DNA from: Novosphingobium fluoreni
Lineage (GTDB): Bacteria > Pseudomonadota > Alphaproteobacteria > Sphingomonadales > Sphingomonadaceae
Direction: 5' to 3'
Assembly (NCBI RefSeq): GCF_014196615.1
Contig: NZ_JACIDY010000001.1
Location: 620,001 to 684,000, forward strand
DNA: 64,000 bases
Shown here: positions 54,152 to 64,000 of the stretch, one piece after another
Numbering within the stretch: position 1 is the first letter of the stretch
How the letters are laid out: every line of letters starts with the position of its first letter
Notes under the pieces: model-generated
The model's database searches: none
Told to the model about the DNA's origin: nothing
What the model saw: the letters and a program-made list of their open reading frames with translations, nothing else
Program-made: the position numbers and the translations under genes

Positions 54152-54177
54152 ATCCCATTTCTCAAGACGGGTGCCTG

Positions 54178-55419
54178 ATGCGTAGCGACTATGTCTTCAC
54201 CTCCGAAAGCGTTGCCGAGGGTCATCCCGACAAGGTGGCGGACCAGATTTCCGACGCCATTGTGGACTTGTTCCTGAGCAAGGACCCGGAAGCCCGCATC
54301 GCCTGCGAAACGCTGACCACCACGCAAAAGGTCGTCCTGGCCGGCGAAATCCGCTGCAAGGGCGTGTTCGAAAACGGCGAATGGGCCGAGGGTGCCTTGC
54401 AGGAGATCGAGGATACGGTCCGCGCCGTGGTTCGCGACATCGGGTACGAGCAGGACGGTTTCCATTGGCAGACGTTCGATTTCTCGAACAATCTTCACGC
54501 CCAGTCCGCCCACATCGCGCAAGGCGTTGACGCCAGCGGCAACAAGGATGAGGGCGCTGGCGATCAGGGCATCATGTTCGGCTTCGCTTGCGACGAGACG
54601 CCCGATCTGATGCCCGCCACGCTGGATTACAGCCACAAGATCCTGCATCGCATGGCCGCCGATCGTCATTCCGGCGCGGCCCCGTTCTTGGAGCCTGACG
54701 CCAAGAGCCAGGTCACGCTGCGTTTCGTTGACGGGCGTCCGGTGTCGGCGGAGGCGATCGTCGTTTCCACCCAGCACAAGGAAGGCTACGACCAGGGCGA
54801 GCAGGAGGCCGAACTTAAGGCCTATGTGAAGAAGGTCGTGGCCGAAGTGCTGCCCGAGGGGCTGCTGTCGGACAAGACGGTCTATCACATCAACCCGACC
54901 GGCAGCTTCGTGATCGGCGGCCCTGACGGTGACGCGGGCCTGACCGGCCGAAAGATCATCGTGGATACCTATGGCGGCGCATCGCCCCACGGCGGCGGCG
55001 CATTCTCGGGCAAGGACCCGACCAAGGTCGATCGCTCGGCCGCGTATGTGACGCGATATCTGGCCAAGAACGTCGTCGCCGCCGGCCTAGCCGCGCGCTG
55101 CACGATCCAGGTGTCCTACGCGATCGGCGTGTCCCGCCCGCTTTCGCTCTATGTTGATACCCATGGCACCGGCACCGTTCCCGATGAGGTCTTGGAATCG
55201 GCGATCACGCAAGTCGCAGCGGACAAGCTGGGTGGGCTGACCCCGCGCGGCATCCGCGTCGGGCTGGGGCTCAACAAGGCGATCTACCGCCCGACCGCTG
55301 CCTATGGCCATTTCGGCCGCCAGCCTGAAGGCGATCTGTTCCCTTGGGAGCGCACCGATCTGGGTGAGGCGCTGAAGGCGGCTGTGGCCGCACAGACCAA
55401 GCTGGAGCCGGCGGAGTAA
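54178..55419 (+). CDS. metK: S-adenosylmethionine synthetase
   Basis: MetK makes SAM from methionine and ATP, releasing phosphate and pyrophosphate. The 413-residue protein is of the alphaproteobacterial type. Active-site segments are intact: [35 protein letters not shown], and [19 protein letters not shown] with catalytic Lys/Asp. SAM feeds RlmE, RlmH, PrmC and Coq-pathway enzymes. Its short upstream gap holds a palindrome that may be an operator. The sulfurtransferase gene follows after 21 bases with AGGAGG. Confidence 0.97.
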   Translation: MRSDYVFTSESVAEGHPDKVADQISDAIVDLFLSKDPEARIACETLTTTQKVVLAGEIRCKGVFENGEWAEGALQEIEDTVRAVVRDIGYEQDGFHWQTFDFSNNLHAQSAHIAQGVDASGNKDEGAGDQGIMFGFACDETPDLMPATLDYSHKILHRMAADRHSGAAPFLEPDAKSQVTLRFVDGRPVSAEAIVVSTQHKEGYDQGEQEAELKAYVKKVVAEVLPEGLLSDKTVYHINPTGSFVIGGPDGDAGLTGRKIIVDTYGGASPHGGGAFSGKDPTKVDRSAAYVTRYLAKNVVAAGLAARCTIQVSYAIGVSRPLSLYVDTHGTGTVPDEVLESAITQVAADKLGGLTPRGIRVGLGLNKAIYRPTAAYGHFGRQPEGDLFPWERTDLGEALKAAVAAQTKLEPAE

Positions 55420-55440
55420 ATTTCCCTCGCAGGAGGACCG

Positions 55441-56301
55441 ATGTTCGAAACGATAATCCAGGTGGAAGACGTCCAGGCGCTGCTATCCAGTGGCGCGGAC
55501 TTGCTCATCCTGGATTGCGAATTCGACCTGGGGGATCCCGACAAGGGGCAGGCGTTGTATCGCGCGGGGCACCTACCCGGTGCGCGCTACGTCGATCTCG
55601 AACGCGATCTCTCTGGCCCTGTCACCGGCGTCAACGGCCGGCATCCGCTTCCCGCCCGCACCGCCTTCGCGGCCAGTGTGCGGACGTGGGGTCTGAAGCC
55701 TGATCAGCAGGTCATCGCTTACGACGGCAACGGCGGCATATATGCCGCGCGGCTGTGGTGGATGCTGCGCTGGCTGGGCCATGCGCCCGTCGCGTTGCTG
55801 GATGGCGGGCGGCAAGCCTGGATCGCGACAGGGCTTCCGATGGAAAGCGGCTTGCCGCCACCGACGCGCGAAAGCGATTTTGCGGTGAGCGAGCCGCTGG
55901 TCGGCACTCCGGTTACAACCCGCGATCTCCTGGCGAACCTGGATCGCGGCGAACTGCAAGTGATCGACGCGCGCGATGCGCAGCGCTTTGCCGGTCAACC
56001 CCACCCGCTGGATAGGGCACCAGGCCATATCCCGGGCGCCCGCAATCGCTTCTATCGCGATAATCTGGACGAGCAGGGCCGTTTCAAGCCTTCCGAGGCG
56101 CTGGCGCAGGAGTTCGGCGCGGTGCTGGGCGGCAGGGGGCCGCACGATACGGTGATGCAATGCGGGTCGGGCGTCACCGCTTGCCACAACGCGCTGGCCA
56201 TGGAAATCGCAGGCCTGAAAGGTACGCGCCTCTACGCCGGATCGTGGAGCGAATGGACCGCCGATCCCGCCAGGCCGATCGCCCGGGGGACATCGGAATA
56301 G
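55441..56301 (+). CDS. sseA: 3-mercaptopyruvate/thiosulfate sulfurtransferase (tandem rhodanese)
   Basis: The 286-residue protein consists of two rhodanese domains. The N-terminal one (about 1-130) is inactive, with GGIYAAR where the cysteine loop would be. The C-terminal one carries catalytic C241 in CGSGVTA, the loop typical of mercaptopyruvate sulfurtransferases. It moves sulfur from 3-mercaptopyruvate to an acceptor. A strong AGGAGG ribosome-binding sequence lies 5 bases before the ATG. It may be cotranscribed with metK. Confidence 0.92.
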   Translation: MFETIIQVEDVQALLSSGADLLILDCEFDLGDPDKGQALYRAGHLPGARYVDLERDLSGPVTGVNGRHPLPARTAFAASVRTWGLKPDQQVIAYDGNGGIYAARLWWMLRWLGHAPVALLDGGRQAWIATGLPMESGLPPPTRESDFAVSEPLVGTPVTTRDLLANLDRGELQVIDARDAQRFAGQPHPLDRAPGHIPGARNRFYRDNLDEQGRFKPSEALAQEFGAVLGGRGPHDTVMQCGSGVTACHNALAMEIAGLKGTRLYAGSWSEWTADPARPIARGTSE

Positions 56302-56390
56302 GCCTTTCCTCATCGGGGGAAGGAGGCCGGGAGGTAGGGCGGCCATCCGCTCCCGCAGTCTCAACCCTCGGATCAAAACACCGCCCTCCC

Positions 56391-56406
56391 GCTCGACACG
56401 AACGGG
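56391..56406. repeat. Half of a sphingomonad-type palindromic repeat, copy G
   Basis: Only the outer end of a right arm remains (GCTCGACACGAACGGG). No matching left arm lies within 100 bases upstream. It sits between the convergent sseA and glutathione peroxidase genes and is probably a remnant. Confidence 0.65.
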
Positions 56407-56440
56407 TCAGAACGAAGCGAAGGAGAGGTCTGAGACCGAC

Positions 56441-56986
56441 CTATTTCGCCAGTTCGGCCTCGATCGCCGCCACCAGATCCGGGTCCTCCGGCGTCATGGC
56501 GGGGGCGAAGCGGCCTGCCACGGAGCCATCCTTGCCGATCAGGAATTTCTCGAAATTCCACAGCACTTCGGGATCGTCGTTCGGCGTCATGCCATAGCCC
56601 TTGAAACGCTCTTTCATGCCCGCGACGTCACCTTGCTTGGTGGGCACGGCCTGAACCAGCGCGGCGTAGAGCGGTTGCTTGTCCGTGCCGCTGACCGGGG
56701 CCTTTTCGTATAGGGGAAACGAGACGCCATAGTTCAGCTTGCAGAACTCCAAGATCTCGTCCGCGGTGCCAGGCTCTTGCGCACCGAAATCGTTCGCTGG
56801 GAAGCCCAGGATTTCGAGGCCACGGTCCTTGTATGTCTGATAGAGTTTTTCCAGCCCTTCGTACTGCGGCGTCAGGCCACATTTGGAAGCGACGTTGACG
56901 ACCAGCAGTACCTTACCCTGATGCTGCGCCAGACTGTCTGGCGCGCCATCGATGCGCTTGAGCGGGATTTGAGCGAGATCGGCCAT
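56441..56986 (-). CDS. Glutathione peroxidase family protein
   Basis: The 181-residue thioredoxin-fold peroxidase has its active-site cysteine C36 in NVASKCGLTPQY, the conserved LGFPANDFGAQEPG and the WNFEKFLIGKDG motif supplying the catalytic Trp and Asn. Bacterial members reduce hydroperoxides, often with thioredoxin rather than glutathione. A further insert (residues about 105-130) is usual for this group. It is a single-gene unit. Confidence 0.94.
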   Translation of the reverse strand: MADLAQIPLKRIDGAPDSLAQHQGKVLLVVNVASKCGLTPQYEGLEKLYQTYKDRGLEILGFPANDFGAQEPGTADEILEFCKLNYGVSFPLYEKAPVSGTDKQPLYAALVQAVPTKQGDVAGMKERFKGYGMTPNDDPEVLWNFEKFLIGKDGSVAGRFAPAMTPEDPDLVAAIEAELAK

Positions 56987-57023
56987 CGTGTCTGTCTCCA
57001 GGTCTGGCGCAATATCTATGGTG

Positions 57024-57737
57024 CTAGAACTCGCGGATCAATCGCAATCCGCCGACCGGGCGAGCGCGTGCGCCGCGTTGCTTGTCCAGACCAGTGCCCA
57101 GTTGCAGGCTGACCTTTTTCGCCAGCGCGGTGTGGAATTGGGGCATCGCCAGCAAGCCCCCGTCCGGCCCGGACTTGAAATTCAGTTCCAGCGCGGCGAT
57201 CTGCTTTTCGTTGAGGTTGTAGAAGGTCGTGTGGTTGATTAGCAGCCCGGCCACCTTTTCGGACTGGCCGACCCGCACATCGCCCACCCCTATCATCGAC
57301 ATCGTGCTCCACCGCTCGCTGTGGCGGCGCCCCAGCAGATAGAGCAGCGCGTGGGACGTGCTTTTGTCATGCCGATCGTAGATGCCCAGGTATTGTAGCC
57401 CGTGGATCATCCGGCCGCCATCCATGGTGCCCAGCGTGCCTTGCACACCAAGCTTCAGCTCGGTCAGCCGCCGGTTCTCGAACGGCAATTCGAATTCCAG
57501 AGCCAGGCCATCGGCGACGGCATATTCGATCTCGGGCGCCCATTCAACCACGCGATCCTGGCCGGAAAACGGCGAGGTGGCCAGGGCGTTGATTTCCAGT
57601 TCGCCCGCGCTTGCGCCAAGCCCGCGCACCATATCGAACACCATCGGTTCGGGTATCTCGGGTATCGCGGCGGCAGGGGCTGCCCATACGGCGATACAAC
57701 TCGCCAAGGCGGCACTCAGCAGGCGTTTCATGATCAT
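57024..57737 (-). CDS. Secreted hypothetical protein, probable outer membrane beta-strand protein
   Basis: From the ATG at 57737 the protein has 237 residues with a signal peptide (MKRLLSAALASCIAVWAAPA, cleaved near AAAIPE). The mature part alternates polar and hydrophobic residues in many short strands (VEWAPEIEYAVADGLALEFE, SLQLGTGLDKQRG) and ends in phenylalanine (RLIREF), as outer membrane beta barrels do. I do not recognise a named family. It lies 37 bases from the glutathione peroxidase gene on the same strand. Function unknown. Confidence 0.72.
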   Translation of the reverse strand: MIMKRLLSAALASCIAVWAAPAAAIPEIPEPMVFDMVRGLGASAGELEINALATSPFSGQDRVVEWAPEIEYAVADGLALEFELPFENRRLTELKLGVQGTLGTMDGGRMIHGLQYLGIYDRHDKSTSHALLYLLGRRHSERWSTMSMIGVGDVRVGQSEKVAGLLINHTTFYNLNEKQIAALELNFKSGPDGGLLAMPQFHTALAKKVSLQLGTGLDKQRGARARPVGGLRLIREF

Positions 57738-57850
57738 GGCGGTGTCCCCTTCGCGCCTTGGAAATAGTCCTCGCCCGCCGCCTAACCCCTCGTGGCGAAG
57801 GGAAAAGGCAAAGGCGGCAGGACGAGGCACCTTAGGGTTTGGGGGAGCGA

Positions 57851-58486
57851 TCAGGCCAGGTAGTGCGCCGTGGTCTTTGCCGCGACATCTTCCGCCGTCA
57901 CTCCGGGCGCGAGTTCGACCAGCTTGAACGGGCTGGCGTGGTCGGGGCGGGCGAAGACGCACAAGTCGGTCACGATCATGTCCACCACGTTGCGGCCGGT
58001 CAGCGGCAAGGTGCATTCCGGGATGAACTTGGGATCGCCGTTCTTGGCGGTGTGTTCCATGACGACGATGATCTTCTTCACGCCGGCGACAAGATCCATC
58101 GCGCCGCCCATGCCCTTGATCATCTTGCCCGGGATCATCCAGTTGGCGATGTCCCCATTCTCGGCGATCTCCATGGCGCCCAGCACCGCCAGGTCGATGT
58201 GGCCGCCGCGGATCATCGCGAAGCTGGTGCTGCTATCAAAGTAGGTGGTTTGCGGCAGTTCGCTGACGGTCTGCTTACCGGCGTTGATCAGATCGGCATC
58301 AACCTCATCGGCATAAGGGAAAGGGCCGATGCCCAGCATCCCGTTCTCGGACTGCAGCGTCACGGTCATTCCGGCAGGGACGTGATTGGCCACCAGCGTG
58401 GGAATGCCGATGCCCAGGTTCACATAGAACCCGTCCTGCAATTCCTGAGCGGCACGAGCGGCCATCTGGTCACGAGTCCAGCTCAT
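57851..58486 (-). CDS. scoB: 3-oxoacid CoA-transferase subunit B
   Basis: The 211-residue beta subunit of a class I CoA-transferase. The catalytic glutamate is E47 in the SENGMLG motif. [12 protein letters not shown] [15 protein letters not shown] and [14 protein letters not shown] are also family hallmarks. With subunit A it moves CoA between succinyl-CoA and 3-oxoacids such as acetoacetate, for ketone-body or polyhydroxybutyrate use. Its start shares one base with the stop of the subunit A gene (TGATG). Confidence 0.94.
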   Translation of the reverse strand: MSWTRDQMAARAAQELQDGFYVNLGIGIPTLVANHVPAGMTVTLQSENGMLGIGPFPYADEVDADLINAGKQTVSELPQTTYFDSSTSFAMIRGGHIDLAVLGAMEIAENGDIANWMIPGKMIKGMGGAMDLVAGVKKIIVVMEHTAKNGDPKFIPECTLPLTGRNVVDMIVTDLCVFARPDHASPFKLVELAPGVTAEDVAAKTTAHYLA

Positions 58487-59193
58487 CAGACGGTCTCCCT
58501 TTCGCGCGTCGTGGTGAATTCGATCCGCTTGTCATAAGGCGCGCCCACGATCACGCGTTGCACGTAGATGCCGGGCAAGTGGATCGCATCGGGATCGAGG
58601 CTGCCGGTAGGCACGATTTCCTCCACCTCGACCACGCAGACCTTGCCGCAGGTGGCGGCGGGCACATTGAAATTGCGCGCGGTCTTGCGGAATACCACGT
58701 TGCCGCTCTCGTCTGACTTCCAGGCTTTCACCAAGCTAAGATCGGCGAAGATGCCGCGTTCCAGCACATAGTCTTCGCCATCGAAGGCCTTGGTTTCCTT
58801 GCCCTCGGCGATCAGGGTGCCAACACCGGTCTTTGTGTAAAAGCCGGGGATGCCCGCACCGCCCGCGCGCATCCGTTCGGCCAGCGTACCTTGGGGAGAG
58901 AACTCCACCTCCAGCTCGCCCGCAAGATACTGGCGCTCGAATTCCTTGTTCTCACCCACGTAAGAGGCGATCATCTTCTTCACCTGGCGCGTGCGCAGCA
59001 GCTTGCCGATGCCTTCGTTGTCGATACCGGCATTATTGCTGGCGAACGTCAGATCCTTCACGCCGCTATCGCGCACCGCATCCAGCAGTCGCTCGGGGAT
59101 GCCGCAAAGACCGAAGCCGCCGCTGGCGATCAGCAGGCCATCGCGCAGCAGCCCATCCAAGGCGGCGCTTGCCGAGGGGTAGAGTTTCTTCAT
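58486..59193 (-). CDS. scoA: 3-oxoacid CoA-transferase subunit A
   Basis: The 235-residue alpha subunit carries the CoA-binding glycine segment [19 protein letters not shown] and the [15 protein letters not shown] motif. It also has the typical [20 protein letters not shown] segment. The ATG at 59193 is preceded by AGGAGCGAAGACAGCTG. It is the first gene of the scoAB operon. Upstream bases 59194-59462 hold its promoter but no pattern I can name. Confidence 0.94.
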   Translation of the reverse strand: MKKLYPSASAALDGLLRDGLLIASGGFGLCGIPERLLDAVRDSGVKDLTFASNNAGIDNEGIGKLLRTRQVKKMIASYVGENKEFERQYLAGELEVEFSPQGTLAERMRAGGAGIPGFYTKTGVGTLIAEGKETKAFDGEDYVLERGIFADLSLVKAWKSDESGNVVFRKTARNFNVPAATCGKVCVVEVEEIVPTGSLDPDAIHLPGIYVQRVIVGAPYDKRIEFTTTRERETV

Positions 59194-59462
59194 CAGCTGT
59201 CTTCGCTCCTGTGGGACGAACGGCGCAGCGGAGGTAACAGGCCCGTTCGCCCTGTAAAGGTTTCGTCGATCCTGCCGCATGCTTACCGGCGCGCCGGGTT
59301 CGTGTCATGCAAATGCGCTGCATTGCAGCGAAGACTGCAGGTGTCGCGGTGCTCTCATGCGTTCGGCGCATCGCGGGATGGTTTCTGTTACAAAGCTGAA
59401 CGCGCGAGGATGGCCAAAACGCGAGGGCCAAGATCACCATATCGATAAAACGCAATTCACAG

Positions 59463-59488
59463 TTGCAAGGTTTGCAACCCGAGATAAT
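59463..59488 (+). promoter_or_regulatory. Candidate activated promoter for a small RNA
   Basis: The inverted repeat TTGCAAGGTTTGCAA (59463-59477) is followed by a good -10 element, GATAAT (59483-59488). There is no good -35 at the usual spacing. The repeat sits where a -35 would be, which suggests dependence on, or blocking by, a DNA-binding protein. Confidence 0.45.
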
Positions 59489-59494
59489 CTTTTC

Positions 59495-59594
59495 GCACTT
59501 GCACAAAAGTCAGGTTGGCGGCAAAACGACCCTGCCTTTCAGGCATCCTCTCCCAAAACTTCCAAAGCCCGGTCGCTCGATCGGGCTTTTTTTT
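59495..59594 (+). ncRNA. Candidate small RNA of about 100 nt upstream of the mobA end
   Basis: The transcript would begin near 59495 and end at a strong intrinsic terminator. It contains a short hairpin TGCCT-TTC-AGGCA (59533-59545), then a single-stranded C-rich stretch with CCTCTCCC, able to pair with ribosome-binding sites, then the terminator with eight Ts. This is the usual form of a base-pairing, Hfq-type small RNA. No reading frame with a start signal fits. It is antisense to neither neighbour gene. I cannot place it in a known family. Confidence 0.5.
59564..59594 (+). terminator. Strong intrinsic terminator
   Basis: A stem of 10-11 bp (AAGCCCGGTC with GATCGGGCTT, one G-T pair) has loop GCTC and is followed by a run of eight Ts. 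No plus-strand gene ends here, which supports a small RNA transcript. On the minus strand only TTT follows, so it may also weakly end mobA transcription. Confidence 0.88.
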
Positions 59595-59611
59595 GTCCTG
59601 GGAAGGAGCGC

Positions 59612-60139
59612 TCAGCGTGGCGGGGGTGACAGCCGCTCCAGGTCGGCGGGGGTATTCACGTTGGCGGGGTTGGTTTCCATCTCCACCCGGCGCGCGCCGA
59701 TGATCTCGGCGAAACGATACATGGAATGCGGCTCCGGACCGTGGAGCAGCTCTTCAAGCGCTCTGGCCGAAGATGCGGGCCACAATCCTATCACCGGCTG
59801 AGCAGCCAGGCAGGCCGGCGCGGGTGCGAGGCGGGAAAGCAGGTCTTCGGGCAGGCCGACCGAATCCACCCCGCAACTGAGCACGCTCTCGTACCCTTCG
59901 TCCTGCGCCAGTCGCAGTGCGGCAGCAAGGCCACCTAGCGGTCCCATGCCGGCGCGCGGCCAATCGGGCAGAGTCGGGGCGGGGGCCGTCGCACGGCCGA
60001 CCACGACGACATGATCACACCATCCGGACAAGGAATCCACCGCCAGCGAGAGCAGGGAATGCCCCTCGACCTCGGCCAGAGCCTTGTCGCTGCCGAAGCG
60101 AGTGGAAAGCCCTCCGGCCAGAACAACGCCCAGGATCAT
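59612..60139 (-). CDS. mobA: Molybdenum cofactor guanylyltransferase
   Basis: MobA attaches GMP from GTP to molybdopterin to give the guanine dinucleotide form of the cofactor. The 175-residue protein starts with the nucleotidyltransferase motif LAGGLSTRFGSDKALAEVEG and contains GMGPLGGLAAAL and the C-terminal NVNTPADLERL signature. It is slightly shorter than E. coli MobA (194). No other molybdenum gene is close. I chose the ATG at 60139; an ATG at 60154 would add five residues. Confidence 0.92.
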   Translation of the reverse strand: MILGVVLAGGLSTRFGSDKALAEVEGHSLLSLAVDSLSGWCDHVVVVGRATAPAPTLPDWPRAGMGPLGGLAAALRLAQDEGYESVLSCGVDSVGLPEDLLSRLAPAPACLAAQPVIGLWPASSARALEELLHGPEPHSMYRFAEIIGARRVEMETNPANVNTPADLERLSPPPR

Positions 60140-60225
60140 CACAGGTCTCCTCATCAGGACCTATCCAAAGCGAGGAGACGCGCAGAAGTTTCGCGGTTCG
60201 ATGCGTCGGATATCCGGACGCAAAG

Positions 60226-60255
60226 AAAAAGGCGCCCCGGATGGTCCGGCGCACC
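60226..60255 (-). terminator. Intrinsic terminator of the Ala-rich lipoprotein gene
   Basis: On the minus strand a stem GGTGCGCCGGA/TCCGGGGCGCC (one mismatch, one G-T pair, loop CCA) is followed by TTTTTC. It lies 33 bases after the lipoprotein stop. Confidence 0.85.
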
Positions 60256-60287
60256 TTTTCCTACTCTCGGTGGCGAAGAAAAGAAGC

Positions 60288-60587
60288 TTACTTCTTCAGT
60301 TCGGCCTCAGCGTCGGCAGCAGCGCTGGAAGCGGCAGCAGCGGCGTCGCCAGCAGCGTCAGCAGCCTTGGCACCGGCGTCCTTGGCAGCGCCCTTGGCGT
60401 CGACAGCGGCTTCCGAAGCGGAGGCAGCAGCGTCGCTGGCAGCGTCGGCAGCGTCGCTGGCCGAAGCGGACAGGTCTTCAGCGGCCGAGCTGGCGGTCAC
60501 TTCAGCAGCGTCCTGCGTCTTTTCCGAGCAAGCGGCCATCGACAGCAGGCCAATGCCGGCTGCGGCGGCGAGAACGATCTTGCGCAT
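60288..60587 (-). CDS. Small Ala-rich lipoprotein
   Basis: The 99-residue protein has a lipoprotein signal with the cysteine at residue 20 (LSMAACSEK). The mature part is about 45% alanine with Ser, Asp, Glu and Lys in a helical heptad-like pattern (ASDAADAASDAAASASEAAV), suggesting a long single helix or coiled coil as in Lpp-like structural lipoproteins. I do not recognise a family. It forms its own transcription unit with a clear terminator, and may be highly expressed. Confidence 0.8.
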   Translation of the reverse strand: MRKIVLAAAAGIGLLSMAACSEKTQDAAEVTASSAAEDLSASASDAADAASDAAASASEAAVDAKGAAKDAGAKAADAAGDAAAAASSAAADAEAELKK

Positions 60588-60819
60588 CTTCTAGTACCCT
60601 TGAATTGTTTTTCCGGACCTTGCGGTGCAAAAGCCTACCACAGGGATAGACTTCGACCGCTTCGATAATCGGCTTGCCGTATCTATGCAAGCGTCGGTCG
60701 CATTGTCCCGCGGCAACTCGTCGCAACCTGCCGCCCGCGGCTGTGGATGATTTGCCTCGACATCGCGCGCTGGAACCGCGCTCTGGCTGAGTGGTACCGG
60801 CGCTGCTACGACCCGGTTC

Positions 60820-63675
<2,856 letters not shown>

Positions 63676-63710
63676 GGGGAACGATTTCCTGAGTCTCCTT
63701 CATGTCTTTT

Positions 63711-63780
63711 CCGTTGTCGAGCGAAGTCGAGACGCGCTGGTATGGCGCTGAGGTGTCTCGACTTCGCTCGACACGAACGG
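63711..63780. repeat. Sphingomonad-type palindromic repeat, copy H
   Basis: The left arm lacks three bases near its outer end (CCGTTGTCGAG); the right arm is intact. The loop GCTGGTATGGCGCTGAG follows the shared pattern in plus orientation. It lies between polA and the convergent gene at the right edge. Confidence 0.9.
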
Positions 63781-63836
63781 CAGAGGTTTGGTGGCGCCGC
63801 CGGTCGAAGCCATTTGGTGCAGGGTCAGGTAAGTCG

Positions 63837-63866
63837 GCGGGCCGGGGACGTTTCTCTCCGGCCCGC
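63837..63866 (-). terminator. Hairpin after the right-edge gene
   Basis: A perfect 9-bp stem GCGGGCCGG/CCGGCCCGC with a 12-base loop lies 6 bases after the stop codon of the minus-strand gene. No T-run follows. Confidence 0.5.
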
Positions 63867-63872
63867 ATATCC

Positions 63873-64000
63873 TCAGTTGTCGTGTTTGCGCTCGCGGCGT
63901 GGCTCGACCATGCCGGGGGCGATGAAGCCGATCGGCTCCACGGCCATTGCACGCTTTTTCAGTTCGCCCTTCATCCGCGCGTACTCTTCCTCCATCTCGA
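63873..64000 (-). CDS. C-terminal end of an unidentified protein, 5' end outside window
   Basis: The minus strand encodes the last 42 residues of a protein running off the right edge: a charged helical stretch (EMEEEYARMKGELKKRAMAV) followed by EPIGFIAPGMVEPRRERKHD and a final Asn. Codon use matches neighbouring genes and the stop is followed by a hairpin. I do not recognise the protein from this fragment. Confidence 0.65.
   Translation of the reverse strand, partial: EMEEEYARMKGELKKRAMAVEPIGFIAPGMVEPRRERKHDN

Noticed and set aside
54127..54177. SAM riboswitch before metK
   Set aside because: The gap is only 51 bases and is taken up by a palindrome; it is too short and lacks any SAM-II-like fold.

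Overview
The window is 64 kb of ordinary chromosome from a GC-rich alphaproteobacterium, most likely of the order Sphingomonadales (Novosphingobium, Sphingobium, Sphingomonas or a close relative). The evidence is the alphaproteobacterial cell-cycle proteins TrcR (DUF1013) and SciP (DUF1153, a CtrA inhibitor), an alphaproteobacterial gene set (DUF4167, a membrane-anchored cytochrome c beside prephenate dehydratase, Coq7), and a family of about 73-bp palindromes with GTGTCGAGCGAAGTCGAGAC-type arms of the kind seen between genes in sphingomonads. I see no prophage, insertion sequence, CRISPR array or rRNA. There is one tRNA gene (Gln, anticodon CTG).

Layout. 1-9.9 kb: end of trcR; bactofilin with an M23 endopeptidase; proA; then nadD, rsfS, rlmH, an EnvC-like factor and a CtpA protease; dsbB and coq7. 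9.9-20 kb: a secreted hypothetical; a fabI / YihY / DnaJ run on the minus strand; pdxH, a CDF metal exporter and a PhzF protein in tight series; a serine-hydrolase-like lipoprotein that lacks two catalytic residues; a small HNH protein with mnmA; a small conserved gene with sciP. 20-33.7 kb: an RND efflux pair, DUF445 and GNAT genes, a LOG-family protein, a TPR protein, a DUF5666 protein divergent from a response regulator / histidine kinase / ArsB-like transporter operon, and tRNA-Gln.

34-45 kb: ppx and rlmE; a 708-bp gene-free interval with a consensus-like promoter, a probable small RNA and two terminators; cytochrome c divergent from pheA; then a six-gene membrane cluster (DUF4129, DUF4350, MoxR ATPase, DUF58, SpoIIM, RDD). 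45-64 kb: ppa, an M61 peptidase, hisS-prfA-prmC, a long structured leader before a DUF4167 gene, lnt, metK with a perfect 16-bp palindrome in front, a sulfurtransferase, glutathione peroxidase, a CoA-transferase pair, a second probable small RNA, mobA, an Ala-rich lipoprotein, polA and the tail of one more gene.

How genes work together. Envelope upkeep recurs: bactofilin with its M23 peptidase, the EnvC-like factor with CtpA, Lnt, DsbB, the RND pump and the MoxR cluster. Translation upkeep is spread through the window (rsfS, rlmH, rlmE, mnmA, hisS, prfA, prmC). metK, ppa and sseA serve sulfur and phosphate chemistry. The points most worth a second look are the two candidate small RNAs, the structured DUF4167 leader, the metK palindrome, the catalytically degenerate serine-hydrolase homologue, the MoxR cluster split by two repeat elements, and a shared asymmetric loop that gives each palindromic repeat a direction.
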